A stretch of DNA of 64,000 nt from Nocardioides sp. zg-1230 (lineage in GTDB: Bacteria > Actinomycetota > Actinomycetes > Propionibacteriales > Nocardioidaceae), in contig NZ_JABJQZ010000004.1 in the NCBI RefSeq assembly GCF_013155335.1, positions 372,001 through 436,000 of the forward strand, read 5' to 3'. A program made the translations under genes and the position numbers. Position 1 is the first letter of the stretch; every line of letters starts with the position of its first letter. Below are positions 25,696 to 33,963 of the stretch, piece by piece. The notes below the pieces were generated by a model. That model was not told the DNA's origin. It saw only the letters and a program-made list of their open reading frames with translations, and searched no databases.

Positions 25696-25711
25696 TGGCC
25701 CGATGTGACTA
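25696..25711. promoter_or_regulatory. Degenerate TAGTC-N6-GACTA-like box upstream of tadE
   Basis: TGGCC-CGATGT-GACTA on the plus strand keeps 8 of 10 arm bases, and TGTGACTA is shared with the copies upstream of the pilin and the Tad operon. It lies 100 bp before the tadE start. This is weaker than the three perfect copies and could be chance. Confidence 0.35.
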
Positions 25712-25763
25712 CGTTGCTGGTCCCATCGGCGCATGTGGTGCGGCGTGCTGGAGGATGTCCCGC

Positions 25764-26717
25764 GTGAGCGATGGTGTGGTGGTCGGGGTCGACATCGGCG
25801 GGACCAAGGTGCTGGCCGGCGTCGTCGACGCTGACGGGCGCGTGGGTCGTACGGCCTTGAGCACGACCCCGGGGCGCCGAGTGGTGACGAGCCAGGTCGA
25901 GGACGCGCTGGTGGCAGCCGTCCATGAGGTCGCGGATGGCCGGAGCCTTGCCGGCGTCGGCGTTGCAGCGGCGGGCTTCGTCGACCTTGCCAGCGAGCGC
26001 GTGATGTTCGCTCCTCACCTGCCGTGGCAGGGAGAGCCTCTGCGCGACCTCCTTGCCCAGCGGCTCGGTTGTCCTGTCGGCCTCGACAACGACGCCAACT
26101 GCGCTGCTCTGGCGGAGGCCCGTTACGGCGCAGCCAGCGGCGCGTCATCGGCGCTCATGATCACCATGGGCACCGGGATCGGGGGCGCCGTGCTCCTGAA
26201 CGGCGGGGTCGTCCGCGGCGCCAACGGGATGGCGGGTGAGTTCGGGCACATGCAGGTCGTGCCCGACGGCGAGGCGTGCGAGTGCGGCCAGCGTGGGTGC
26301 TGGGAGCAGTACTCGTCTGGCAACGCCCTCGTCCGCAACGCACGCGCCCTCATGGCCGGTCAGCCATCCGTGCTGGTGGAGATGAGCGGCGGATCACCGG
26401 ATCGGGTGACTGGTCCGATGGTCACCTCCGCCGCGGAGCAGGGTGACCTCGTGGCGAGACAGGCCTTCGCCATGGTGGGTGGCTGGCTCGGCGTCGGCAC
26501 GGCCAACCTGGTAGCAGCGTTCGATCCCGAGATCGTCGTCATCGGTGGCGGACTGTCGGCGGCGGGTGACGGCCTGCTCCATCCAGCGCGTGCCGCCCTA
26601 CGCCGCGCTGTCGTGGGGGCAGAGCACCGAGCCCTCCCCGACGTGGTCGCTGCTCGGCTGGGACCGCTCGCCGGGTTGGTGGGCGCCGCGCTGATCGCCC
26701 GCCAGCCCGTCAGCTGA
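25764..26717 (+). CDS. glk: ROK-family glucokinase
   Basis: About 317 residues. GTG 25764 is chosen because GGAGG (25750-25754) lies nine bases upstream; ATG 25755 is too close to it. VGVDIGGTKVLAGVVD is the ATP phosphate-1 motif; LDNDANCAALAEARYG carries the catalytic aspartate; the phosphate-2 motif is MGTGIGGAVL; the zinc-binding CxCGxxGCxE motif is CECGQRGCWEQ. It phosphorylates glucose with ATP and may act in carbon catabolite control as in Streptomyces glkA. It ends overlapping the convergent membrane protein gene by 8 bp. Confidence 0.92.
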   Translation: MSDGVVVGVDIGGTKVLAGVVDADGRVGRTALSTTPGRRVVTSQVEDALVAAVHEVADGRSLAGVGVAAAGFVDLASERVMFAPHLPWQGEPLRDLLAQRLGCPVGLDNDANCAALAEARYGAASGASSALMITMGTGIGGAVLLNGGVVRGANGMAGEFGHMQVVPDGEACECGQRGCWEQYSSGNALVRNARALMAGQPSVLVEMSGGSPDRVTGPMVTSAAEQGDLVARQAFAMVGGWLGVGTANLVAAFDPEIVVIGGGLSAAGDGLLHPARAALRRAVVGAEHRALPDVVAARLGPLAGLVGAALIARQPVS

Positions 26718-28089
26718 TCGAGCAGAAGGGCTTGTCGCCGAGGGGAATCGGCCTGAAGTGAAGAAGCTTGTACTGCCAGTAGGGCAGGGGTGCCAGATCG
26801 ACTTGTCCCTCGCCTGGCCCGAACTCGACGGGTCGTCCTTCGACGATGCCGGCGACCGTGAGGTCGGGGTCGTCCTGAGCCATGCGCCGCAGCGCCAGCA
26901 GGGGGATCGCAAGGTCGTACTTCGTCGCGCCAGCCAGCACCGGATCGTTGGATCCCCGGATGGTCACGAGCTCCTCCTGCCACGTGGTGAGGTGTGACGT
27001 CGGCAGCAGGAGGTGGTTGGCCTGCTGGCCCTCGGTCTGCACGCCCGAGAACATGGTGAACACCCCGGTCGTGCGCAGCCCGAGGTACGGGCTCAGCCCC
27101 CACAGCACGGCCAGGACCAGGACGGGGACGTGCACCAGCATCGGCCGTCCGAACGGTCGACGCTGCGCAGGTCGCCGCCACGTCCAGAGTGCGGCGATGA
27201 GCACTGCGAGGAGGTAGAGCTGTGCGGCAACGAACACGAGGGCGGCCGCAAGGATCGGACTGGCGTAGCCGATGAATCCGAACACCGCGAACGCGAGGAA
27301 TGCCGTGACCGGGGGCATGCGCCTCGCATCGCGTGCGATGGCCGACCTGGAAGCCACGGCGCGGAACACGGCGAGAACGCGATCCACCTCCTCGTCGGAG
27401 AGGAAGAGGACGAAGATCGCGAAGAGCGCGCTGGTGAAGTCGACGACCGAGAAGGCCGGACTGATGCTGAGGGTGAAGTGGAAGAGCATCGCCACTCGCA
27501 CCCAGTGGCGCCGGGTGAGAGGCAGGGCCAGGAGCAGGGGGACGGACGTCTCCATCAGCAGGCTGGCGACCGGGAGCAGCAGCGTGTCCTGGACAGGGGC
27601 GGTCAGGCCGTAGCTCGCCCGGCCCGCGATGGCGTTGGCGCAGCTCGTGACGGGGTCCAAGAAGTGGGTGTTGTACTTCGAGAGCGCTGCGAAGCCGTAT
27701 ACGACGAGAGCGATCGCCCGTACTCCGGGGAAGGCTGCGGCGACTGCCTGAGGTCCGGTCGAGCGCCTGACGAGCATCGTGAGCCCGATGGCAAGGTTGA
27801 CGAGGAGGATGAACGCCCAATGGTCCGGGCTGCCTGGCATCTCCGCGACGTAGTCAGCGGCCTGCGCGACCATCATCGCCAGGAAGAGTCGACCGTCCGG
27901 TCGCAGGACGACCACCACCGCAAGGCCGACCGTCGCGATGCTCCACGGCGTCGCGAGGGCGGAAGCATCGGCCGCCACGAGGTGGATGACGTGCGCGATG
28001 GCCCACATCCGCATGAAGAGCACAGTCGCCGTCGTGCCGGCCGGCGTGGCGACATCCGCCGCCGCGGGTCGCTCGAGCTTACTGGTCAT
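26710..28089 (-). CDS. HTTM-like multi-pass membrane protein
   Basis: A 459-residue membrane protein with about nine to ten hydrophobic segments and a soluble C-terminal region of about 110 residues. Motifs resembling the HTTM family (related to vitamin K-dependent gamma-carboxylase) are visible: FAALSKYNTHFLDP at about 137-150 and GLRTTGVFTMFSGVQTEG near 335, the latter usual in actinobacterial members. No genes for a carboxylase substrate are seen. Function unknown; lipid modification is only a guess. Confidence 0.75.
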   Translation of the reverse strand: MTSKLERPAAADVATPAGTTATVLFMRMWAIAHVIHLVAADASALATPWSIATVGLAVVVVLRPDGRLFLAMMVAQAADYVAEMPGSPDHWAFILLVNLAIGLTMLVRRSTGPQAVAAAFPGVRAIALVVYGFAALSKYNTHFLDPVTSCANAIAGRASYGLTAPVQDTLLLPVASLLMETSVPLLLALPLTRRHWVRVAMLFHFTLSISPAFSVVDFTSALFAIFVLFLSDEEVDRVLAVFRAVASRSAIARDARRMPPVTAFLAFAVFGFIGYASPILAAALVFVAAQLYLLAVLIAALWTWRRPAQRRPFGRPMLVHVPVLVLAVLWGLSPYLGLRTTGVFTMFSGVQTEGQQANHLLLPTSHLTTWQEELVTIRGSNDPVLAGATKYDLAIPLLALRRMAQDDPDLTVAGIVEGRPVEFGPGEGQVDLAPLPYWQYKLLHFRPIPLGDKPFCSIS

Positions 28090-28177
28090 CGTGTTCCGGT
28101 CCTGTCCGCGCGCACGGTCCCCTTAAGCGCGCGCCAGCGAGCGTAGGTCAGTCCGGTCCATCCGCGTGGCCGATTGC

Positions 28178-29410
28178 TCAACCTCGGCGGTAGTCGGCCA
28201 CCAGCTCGAGCGCGAGCTGCTCGAGGAAGAGCCCGACGTCGGTGACGATGCCGCGGCCCTGACCGGTGCCTCGGTCGGCGAGTCGGGTGACGATGGCCGG
28301 GTTGAGGTCGACGCAGATCAGCGGCACGGACGCCGGCAGGAGGCTGCCGGTGGCGACGGCGTACAGCTGCGTCGCCATCATAAGGCAGTAGCCGATGTCG
28401 TGGATCTCGGCCCGCATCGCCCGCTGGCCCTCGACCACGTCGGTGTGCACCTCGGGGAGGGGTCCGTCGTCGCGGACCGACCCGACCAGGACGAACCGCT
28501 TGCGCTCGGTGACGAGCGCGCGCATCACACCGCTGGGAACGATGCCGCCGCGGACTGCGCGCTCGATCGAGCCGGCGCGACGGACGGCGTTGACCGCCCG
28601 GACCCGGTGCTCGTGACCGTGCTCGTGGCCCGGAGGTGCGCTGTCCGGGGTCGGGCCGTAGATCGCGGTCTCGATGTCGAGCGCGGCCATCGCGTTGCCG
28701 GCGAAGAGGACGTCGACCCACCCCGCTCGGACGAGGGCCACCATGGCCGGTACGCCGCCCGCGTGCACCACGCCCGGACCGGCCACCCACAGCAGCCGTC
28801 CGCCCGCGTCCCGGGCTTGCCGCATCCCGTCGGCCACCTGCCGGACCAGCACCGTCTGCGGACGCTCGGGTCCGTGCTCGCCCTCGAACGAGGCGACGGC
28901 CTCGGCCGCGGGGGCTGGGTTGGGCACGGTCACCTGGATCCCCGTCGCTCCCACCACCACGCGCATGCCGCGCACGACGTCCGACAGGGGAACCGTCCGC
29001 ACCCGCAGGCCACCCGGCGCCGACCCCTCGACGACGAGCCCGCAGTCCATCTCGGGATGGTCGACGACGTACCACCGTCCACCGAGGCGTACCTGCGTCT
29101 CGAGGTTGGTGGTGGCGTAGAACCCGTCCGGCAGCACGCCGTCCTGGTCGGCGGTCGCAACCGCGGCGTCGCCCTGGGAGAGCTGGTTGACGCCGCGGGT
29201 CTGCAGGCGCATGAGAAGGCGCTGCAGCGACTCGTCGTCGGGAGCCTCGACGGTGATGCGGGCGCTGCTGGGGTCGTGGGCCTCGCGGCCGACGTCGAAC
29301 TCCTCGATGACGAAGTCACCGCCGTACTCGCGGATGTCGTCGAGGACGCGCGACAGGATGCCGCTGTCCATGAGGTGGCCCGTCACCTCGACCGTCTCGC
29401 GTGCCCCCAC
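28178..29410 (-). CDS. LOR/SDH-type domain protein (TIGR00300 family)
   Basis: A 410-residue protein of the family first named from the LOR/SDH region and later linked to archaeal-type ornithine cyclodeaminase and cyanobacterial arginine dihydrolase C-terminal domains. Visible features are the N-terminal VTGHLMDSGILSRVLDDI, then FDVGREAHDPSSARITVEAPDD, and a C-terminal half with LWVAGPGVVHAGG, VLFAGNAMAALDIE and VGSVRDDGPLPEVHTDV, suggesting a dinucleotide-binding fold. Ornithine or arginine metabolism is the best guess. It stands 89 bp downstream of the HTTM gene start. Rare in actinobacteria as far as I know. Confidence 0.75.
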   Translation of the reverse strand: MGARETVEVTGHLMDSGILSRVLDDIREYGGDFVIEEFDVGREAHDPSSARITVEAPDDESLQRLLMRLQTRGVNQLSQGDAAVATADQDGVLPDGFYATTNLETQVRLGGRWYVVDHPEMDCGLVVEGSAPGGLRVRTVPLSDVVRGMRVVVGATGIQVTVPNPAPAAEAVASFEGEHGPERPQTVLVRQVADGMRQARDAGGRLLWVAGPGVVHAGGVPAMVALVRAGWVDVLFAGNAMAALDIETAIYGPTPDSAPPGHEHGHEHRVRAVNAVRRAGSIERAVRGGIVPSGVMRALVTERKRFVLVGSVRDDGPLPEVHTDVVEGQRAMRAEIHDIGYCLMMATQLYAVATGSLLPASVPLICVDLNPAIVTRLADRGTGQGRGIVTDVGLFLEQLALELVADYRRG

Positions 29411-29449
29411 CCGGCTGACACTACGCCTGCGAGCTGGCCGTCGGGCGGG

Positions 29450-29923
29450 TCAGATCCGGGAGCCGTCGTCCCAGGGGTCGCGGGGCGCCTTGGGCATCAC
29501 GAACACGAGGTAGGCGAACCCGCCGACGAACCATCCGACGAGGGCCCAGCCGACGAGCGGGTGGACGTAGATCGAGAGCAGCCCGATGACGAGGGCGATC
29601 ACCGGCGCCACGAAGATGCCGGCCCAGGCCAGGCCGCGCTCCCACGTGCGGGGGACCGGGAACGGGGGCGCCGGCGGCGGCTTGAAGCGCTCGGACTCGG
29701 CGATCGCCTGCTCGCGCCGCTCGACCTCGTCGTCGTCGCGGAGGTGCTCCGGCAGGTCGGTCGAGGAAGAGGCGGAAGGAGCGGCAGGCGGGGCGTCCTC
29801 GGCGGCGGTCGCCGACTCCCCTGAGGAGGTCGGTGCGTCGTCGAGGACCGGGCGCTCGCCGTAGTTCTCGACGATCTCGCGCCACGCGAGCTCGGTGCGG
29901 CTCTCGTCCTCCGGGCGACTCAC
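29450..29923 (-). CDS. Small two-helix membrane protein
   Basis: About 157 residues from GTG 29923; the frame continues upstream but that part is arginine-rich and lies in the divergent promoter. The first 95 residues are acidic and polar; the C-terminal region has two membrane helices (about 103-123 and 127-145) ending in PRDPWDDGSRI. No family recognised. It runs divergently from the hydrolase gene, 81 bp away. Confidence 0.65.
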   Translation of the reverse strand: MSRPEDESRTELAWREIVENYGERPVLDDAPTSSGESATAAEDAPPAAPSASSSTDLPEHLRDDDEVERREQAIAESERFKPPPAPPFPVPRTWERGLAWAGIFVAPVIALVIGLLSIYVHPLVGWALVGWFVGGFAYLVFVMPKAPRDPWDDGSRI

Positions 29924-30003
29924 GCAGACCACGGTAGCCGCAGGACGTGAACGGGGTCTCGTGGCGGCGGCCCAGGCGGCGGGTCCTGGTGCACACTGTG
30001 CCC

Positions 30004-30816
30004 GTGAGGATCCCGTTCCGCGGCGCGCAGGCCGCCCCCCTCGACCCGACGCTGGTCGCACCGATGTCCACGCCCGCGCGGCCCGAGCTGACCGACGGGC
30101 GGCGCATCGGCGTACTCGTCGTGCACGGCTTCACCGGTAGCCCCGCCTCGATGAGGCCGTGGGCCGAGGACCTGGCGGCGCGCGGGTACGCCGTCGAGAT
30201 GCCGCTGCTGCCCGGCCACGGCACCCGCTGGCAGGACATGAACAAGGTGACCTGGGCAGACTGGACGGCGACCGTCGATGGCGCCTTCGACAAGCTGGCC
30301 GCGGAGAACGACGTGGTCGTCGCGGCCGGGTTGTCGATGGGGGCGTCGCTGTGTCTTCGTCTTGCCGCTGACCGTGGCGAGGAGCTCGCCGGTCTCGTCC
30401 TGGTCAATGCGGCCGTCGACACGCTTCGCAAGGACGCCGTACTGCTGCCGGCGCTGCAGCGGGTCGTTCCGGCGTTCCCCGGCATCCGCAACGACATCAA
30501 GAAGCCCGGAATGGACGAGATCGCCTACCCCGTCATGCCGCTGAAGGCCGCACACTCGATGTCCCGTGGCTGGGCCGAGCTGCGCCGCGACCTGCCTCGG
30601 ATCACGATCCCGGTGCTCTACTTCCGCTCGGAGGAGGACCACGTCGCCGACATCTCGACGTCGAAGGCGCTCAACGCGGGCCTGTCCTCGAAGGACTTCG
30701 AGGAGCGGGTCCTGAAGGACAGCTACCACGTCGCCTGCCTGGACAACGACGCCCCGCGGATCTTCGCCGAGTCCGCCGAGTTCATCGAGCGGGTCACCGC
30801 CCAGCAGCAGGGATAG
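30004..30816 (+). CDS. Alpha/beta hydrolase, carboxylesterase/monoacylglycerol lipase type
   Basis: About 270 residues from GTG 30004; an earlier GTG (29998) is possible. The oxyanion segment VLVVHGFTGSPASMRPWAE, the nucleophile elbow GLSMGAS, the acid in RSEEDHVAD and the histidine in DSYHVACLD match the Est30/monoacylglycerol lipase group. It likely hydrolyses short carboxyl esters or monoacylglycerol in the cytoplasm. PlsC starts 10 bp later, so a phospholipid or glyceride pathway is a reasonable context. Confidence 0.9.
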   Translation: MRIPFRGAQAAPLDPTLVAPMSTPARPELTDGRRIGVLVVHGFTGSPASMRPWAEDLAARGYAVEMPLLPGHGTRWQDMNKVTWADWTATVDGAFDKLAAENDVVVAAGLSMGASLCLRLAADRGEELAGLVLVNAAVDTLRKDAVLLPALQRVVPAFPGIRNDIKKPGMDEIAYPVMPLKAAHSMSRGWAELRRDLPRITIPVLYFRSEEDHVADISTSKALNAGLSSKDFEERVLKDSYHVACLDNDAPRIFAESAEFIERVTAQQQG

Positions 30817-30825
30817 TCTCGGACC

Positions 30826-31608
30826 GTGCTCTATTGGTTCCTGAAGTGGATCGCCCTCGGGCCCGTCCTGCGACTCGTCTTCCGGCCCAAGGCCTACGGC
30901 ATCGACCACGTGCCGGAGGAGGGTCCCGCGATCCTCGCCAGCAACCACCTGTCGTACGCCGACTGGCTGTTCATGCCGCTCACCCTCACCCGGCGCGTCA
31001 CCTTCGTCGCCAAGGCGGAGTACTTCACGTCCCCCGGCATCAAGGGTTGGTTCCAGAAGAAGTTCTTCACCGGCGCCGGGCAGGTCCCGATCGACCGGTC
31101 GGGTGCCAACGCCGCCGAGGGCGCGATGAAGTCCGCGATGAAGATCCTCAGTGAGGGCGACCTCTTCGGCATCTACCCCGAGGGCACCCGCTCGCACGAC
31201 GGCAAGCTCTACCGCGGCAAGACCGGCGTGGCCCGGCTCGCGCTGGAGAGCGGTGCCCCGGTGATCCCCTGCGCGGTCGTCGGCACCGACGTCGTCGCGC
31301 CCACCGGCAAGGTCTACGGCACGTGGACGCGTCCCGTCGTGCGCTTCGGCAAGCCGCTCGACTTCTCCCGCTACGCCGGCATGGAGAACGACCGCTACAT
31401 CCTGCGCTCGATCACCGACGAGATCATGTACGAGATCATGCGGCTCTCCGGCCAGGAGTACGTCGACCTCTACGCCAGCAAGGCCAAGGAGCTCGCCAAG
31501 GAGAAGGCCCGCCAGGACGAGCGCGAGAAGGCCGAGCGGGAGAAGGCCGTGCGCGAGCAGGCGGCGCGCGACCAGGCCGGGGACGGGCCGGAGCAGAAGG
31601 CGTCCTGA
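30826..31608 (+). CDS. plsC: 1-acyl-glycerol-3-phosphate acyltransferase (PlsC family)
   Basis: A 260-residue acyltransferase starting at GTG 30826. The catalytic HX4D motif is NHLSYADW (about 40-47), and motif III is GIYPEGTRSHDG. Motifs II and IV (GQVPIDR and VIPCAVVGT) are also present. A lysine, glutamate and arginine-rich tail (about 220-260) follows the domain and is probably disordered. It should convert lysophosphatidic acid to phosphatidic acid at the membrane. The MacS kinase gene follows directly, overlapping by its possible CTG start. Confidence 0.93.
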   Translation: MLYWFLKWIALGPVLRLVFRPKAYGIDHVPEEGPAILASNHLSYADWLFMPLTLTRRVTFVAKAEYFTSPGIKGWFQKKFFTGAGQVPIDRSGANAAEGAMKSAMKILSEGDLFGIYPEGTRSHDGKLYRGKTGVARLALESGAPVIPCAVVGTDVVAPTGKVYGTWTRPVVRFGKPLDFSRYAGMENDRYILRSITDEIMYEIMRLSGQEYVDLYASKAKELAKEKARQDEREKAEREKAVREQAARDQAGDGPEQKAS

Positions 31609-32759
31609 ACGCCCTGACGGACCCGCGGGCGCAGCACCCGCGGACCGACTCCGCCCTCGCCGTCGAGGACCGGCTCTACTCGGCGCTGGCCCTCGTGCGG
31701 GTGGTCGTCACGGTCAACATGGTGGGCCTCAACGCCTACCGGCGCGACAGCTACGCGCACCCGGATCTCGCGCTCGCGATCGTACTCGCGCTCGTGGTCT
31801 GGACCGGTGTCGCGATCTGGCTCTACAGCCGACGCTCGAGGCGCACGCCCGCCTTGCTCGTCGCCGACCTGCTGATCGCCGTCGCGGCGATCGCTGTCAC
31901 CCCGTGGCTGAAGTCGGAAGACTTCCAGGCCACGCTTCCCGGCTTCTGGGTGATGGGCGCGCTGCTTGCCTGGGCGATCCACTGGCACTGGAAGGGCGGC
32001 CTCGTGGCCGCCGTCGCCCTGTCGTTGGCGGACCTCCTGCCGCGCCAGGAGATCGACCAGGGCAACTACGGCAACGTCTTCCTCGTGCTCATCGGGGGCC
32101 CGATCGTCGGCTTCATGTGCGAGTCGCTCCAGCGGATGGCGCGCGAGCGCGACGCGGCGGAGCGCGCGGCGGCGGCAGCCGAGGAGCGGACCCGGCTCGC
32201 CCGGGCCGTGCACGACGGTGTGCTGCAGGTGCTGGCCATGGTCCAGCGGCAGGGTGCCGCCGCGGGCGGCGAGTGGGCCGAGCTGGGCCGGCTGGCTGGC
32301 GAGCAGGAGCGCGGACTGCGCTCGCTGATCCGCCAGCAGGACACCGTGCCGACCGGATCCGGTGGCCGGGTCGATCTCGCCGGCGCGCTGGAAGCGATGG
32401 CGACCGCGCACCCAGTGCGCGTGGAGGTCGCGACACCCGGCGGTGCCGTCCTGGTGGACGAGCACGTGGCCACCGAGACGGTCGCCGCGGTCAGGGCCTG
32501 CCTCGACAACGTGCTCGCTCACGTGGGCCTCGGCGCCACCGCGTGGATCCTGGCCGAGGCTGCCCCCGACGCGATCACGGTCTCGGTGCGCGACGACGGC
32601 TCCGGCATGGCGGCGGGCCGGCTCGAGGAAGCCGCGGCACAGGGCCGTCTCGGCGTCGCGTCCTCGATCCGCGGACGCATCGAGGACCTGGGCGGCACCG
32701 CCACCGTCCAGAGCGGCGAGTGGGGCACCGAGTGGGAGCTGTCGGTGCCGATAGCGTGA
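31605..32759 (+). CDS. macS: MacS-family sensor histidine kinase
   Basis: About 384 residues. The frame reaches back into plsC with no conventional start near the junction; a CTG at 31605, overlapping the plsC stop with AGAAGG five bases upstream, is proposed. GTG 31695 is the first standard codon but removes conserved N-terminal sequence (SALAVEDRLYSALALVRVV). Four to five membrane helices lie at about 28-165. The phospho-acceptor histidine is in RLARAVHDGVLQVLAM, and the ATPase has VSVRDDGSGM. It pairs with the response regulator at 33310; in Streptomyces MacRS influences morphology and antibiotic production. Confidence 0.88.
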   Translation: MNALTDPRAQHPRTDSALAVEDRLYSALALVRVVVTVNMVGLNAYRRDSYAHPDLALAIVLALVVWTGVAIWLYSRRSRRTPALLVADLLIAVAAIAVTPWLKSEDFQATLPGFWVMGALLAWAIHWHWKGGLVAAVALSLADLLPRQEIDQGNYGNVFLVLIGGPIVGFMCESLQRMARERDAAERAAAAAEERTRLARAVHDGVLQVLAMVQRQGAAAGGEWAELGRLAGEQERGLRSLIRQQDTVPTGSGGRVDLAGALEAMATAHPVRVEVATPGGAVLVDEHVATETVAAVRACLDNVLAHVGLGATAWILAEAAPDAITVSVRDDGSGMAAGRLEEAAAQGRLGVASSIRGRIEDLGGTATVQSGEWGTEWELSVPIA

Positions 32760-32763
32760 CCGC

Positions 32764-33270
32764 GTGACCATCCACAGCGGCCATCCGTTCCCGACGCCGG
32801 ACGACCCCGTGCGCCGTCTGCGTGGGCGCGTCGGCGGGACGGTGTCGCTCTGGACGGCGGGCGACGAAGCGGAGCGGGCGGGGCTCACGGTCACGTCGTG
32901 GTTGGTGGCGGGGGGCGAGCCGGGCCGGGTGCTCGCGCTGCTCGACCCCGATGCCGACCTGACCGAGCTGCTGCTCGAGACCGGCCGCGGCGTCGTACAG
33001 CTGCTCTCGTGGACCGACCGAGACCTCGCGGACGCCTTCGCCGGCACCACCCCTGCCCCGGGCGGCCCGTGGCGGATGGCCGGGTGGGACGAGACGGCGT
33101 ACGGCCCGCGGCTCGCAACGGCTGCCACGTGGGCTCTGGTGAGCGTCGAGACGTCCGTCGAGGTCGGCTGGTCACGGCTGGTGACGTGCACGCTCGACGA
33201 GCTCGTCGTGGGAGACGACCCCGAACCGCTCGTCCACCGCCGGGGGCGTTACGTCCCGCCGGGCGGCTGA
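32764..33270 (+). CDS. Flavin reductase-like (FMN-binding) protein
   Basis: A 168-residue protein. The central part (TVTSWLVAGGEPGRVLALLDPDADLTELLLETG) follows the flavin reductase split-barrel pattern, and the C-terminal VGDDPEPLVHRRGRYVPPGG resembles the end of this fold. It is shorter than typical members. It lies 4 bp after macS and 39 bp before the response regulator, so it is part of the operon. The substrate and whether it binds FMN are uncertain. Confidence 0.7.
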   Translation: MTIHSGHPFPTPDDPVRRLRGRVGGTVSLWTAGDEAERAGLTVTSWLVAGGEPGRVLALLDPDADLTELLLETGRGVVQLLSWTDRDLADAFAGTTPAPGGPWRMAGWDETAYGPRLATAATWALVSVETSVEVGWSRLVTCTLDELVVGDDPEPLVHRRGRYVPPGG

Positions 33271-33309
33271 TCCGTCTACGCTGCGGTCCAACCTTGGGAG
33301 GGGAACCGC

Positions 33310-33954
33310 ATGGTGAGGGTGATGGTGGTCGACGACCACCCGATGTGGCGTGACGCGGTCGAGCGCGACCTGCAGGCGGCCGGGCACGAGGTCGTGGCGG
33401 TGGCGTCCAACGGGCGCGAGGCGATGGCGCGCTTCCCGGCGGCGGCCCCGCAGGTGGTCGTGCTGGACCTCCAGCTGCCGGACAGCACGGGTGTGCAGGT
33501 CACCAGCATGATGCTGGAGCACGACCCGACCGCGCGCGTGCTGATCCTGTCGGCGAGCGGGGAGCAGGACGACGTCCTGGAGGCGATCAAGGCCGGCGCC
33601 ACCGGCTACCTGGTGAAGTCGGCTTCCAGCGCCGAGCTCATCGACGCCGTGACGCGCGTGGCCGACGGCGACACGGTCTTCACGCCCGGGCTGGCCGGTC
33701 TGGTGCTGGGGGAGTTCCGGCGCATCGCCGACGGGCCGGCCGACGACCCGCGCGACCAGCTCACCGAGCGGGAGACCGAGATCCTCAAGATGGTCGCCAC
33801 CGGCATGAGCTACAAGCAGATCGCCGCGCGCCTCGTCCTGTCGCACCGCACGGTGCAGAACCACGTGCAGAACACCCTGCGCAAGCTGCAGATGAACAAC
33901 CGCGTGCAGCTGACCCGCTGGGCCATCGAGCACGGTCTCGACGACGACGCCTGA
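33310..33954 (+). CDS. macR: MacR-like LuxR-family response regulator
   Basis: A 214-residue response regulator. Receiver at 1-120: acidic pair at 8-9, phospho-acceptor Asp53 in VVVLDLQLPDS, and lysine in GYLVKSASS. The LuxR helix-turn-helix at about 150-205 has LTERETEILKMVATGMSYKQIA and VQNHVQNTLRKLQM. It follows the MacS kinase and flavin reductase-like gene on the same strand and converges with a surface protein gene 9 bp away. Confidence 0.93.
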   Translation: MVRVMVVDDHPMWRDAVERDLQAAGHEVVAVASNGREAMARFPAAAPQVVVLDLQLPDSTGVQVTSMMLEHDPTARVLILSASGEQDDVLEAIKAGATGYLVKSASSAELIDAVTRVADGDTVFTPGLAGLVLGEFRRIADGPADDPRDQLTERETEILKMVATGMSYKQIAARLVLSHRTVQNHVQNTLRKLQMNNRVQLTRWAIEHGLDDDA

Positions 33955-33963
33955 CGTCGCGGT

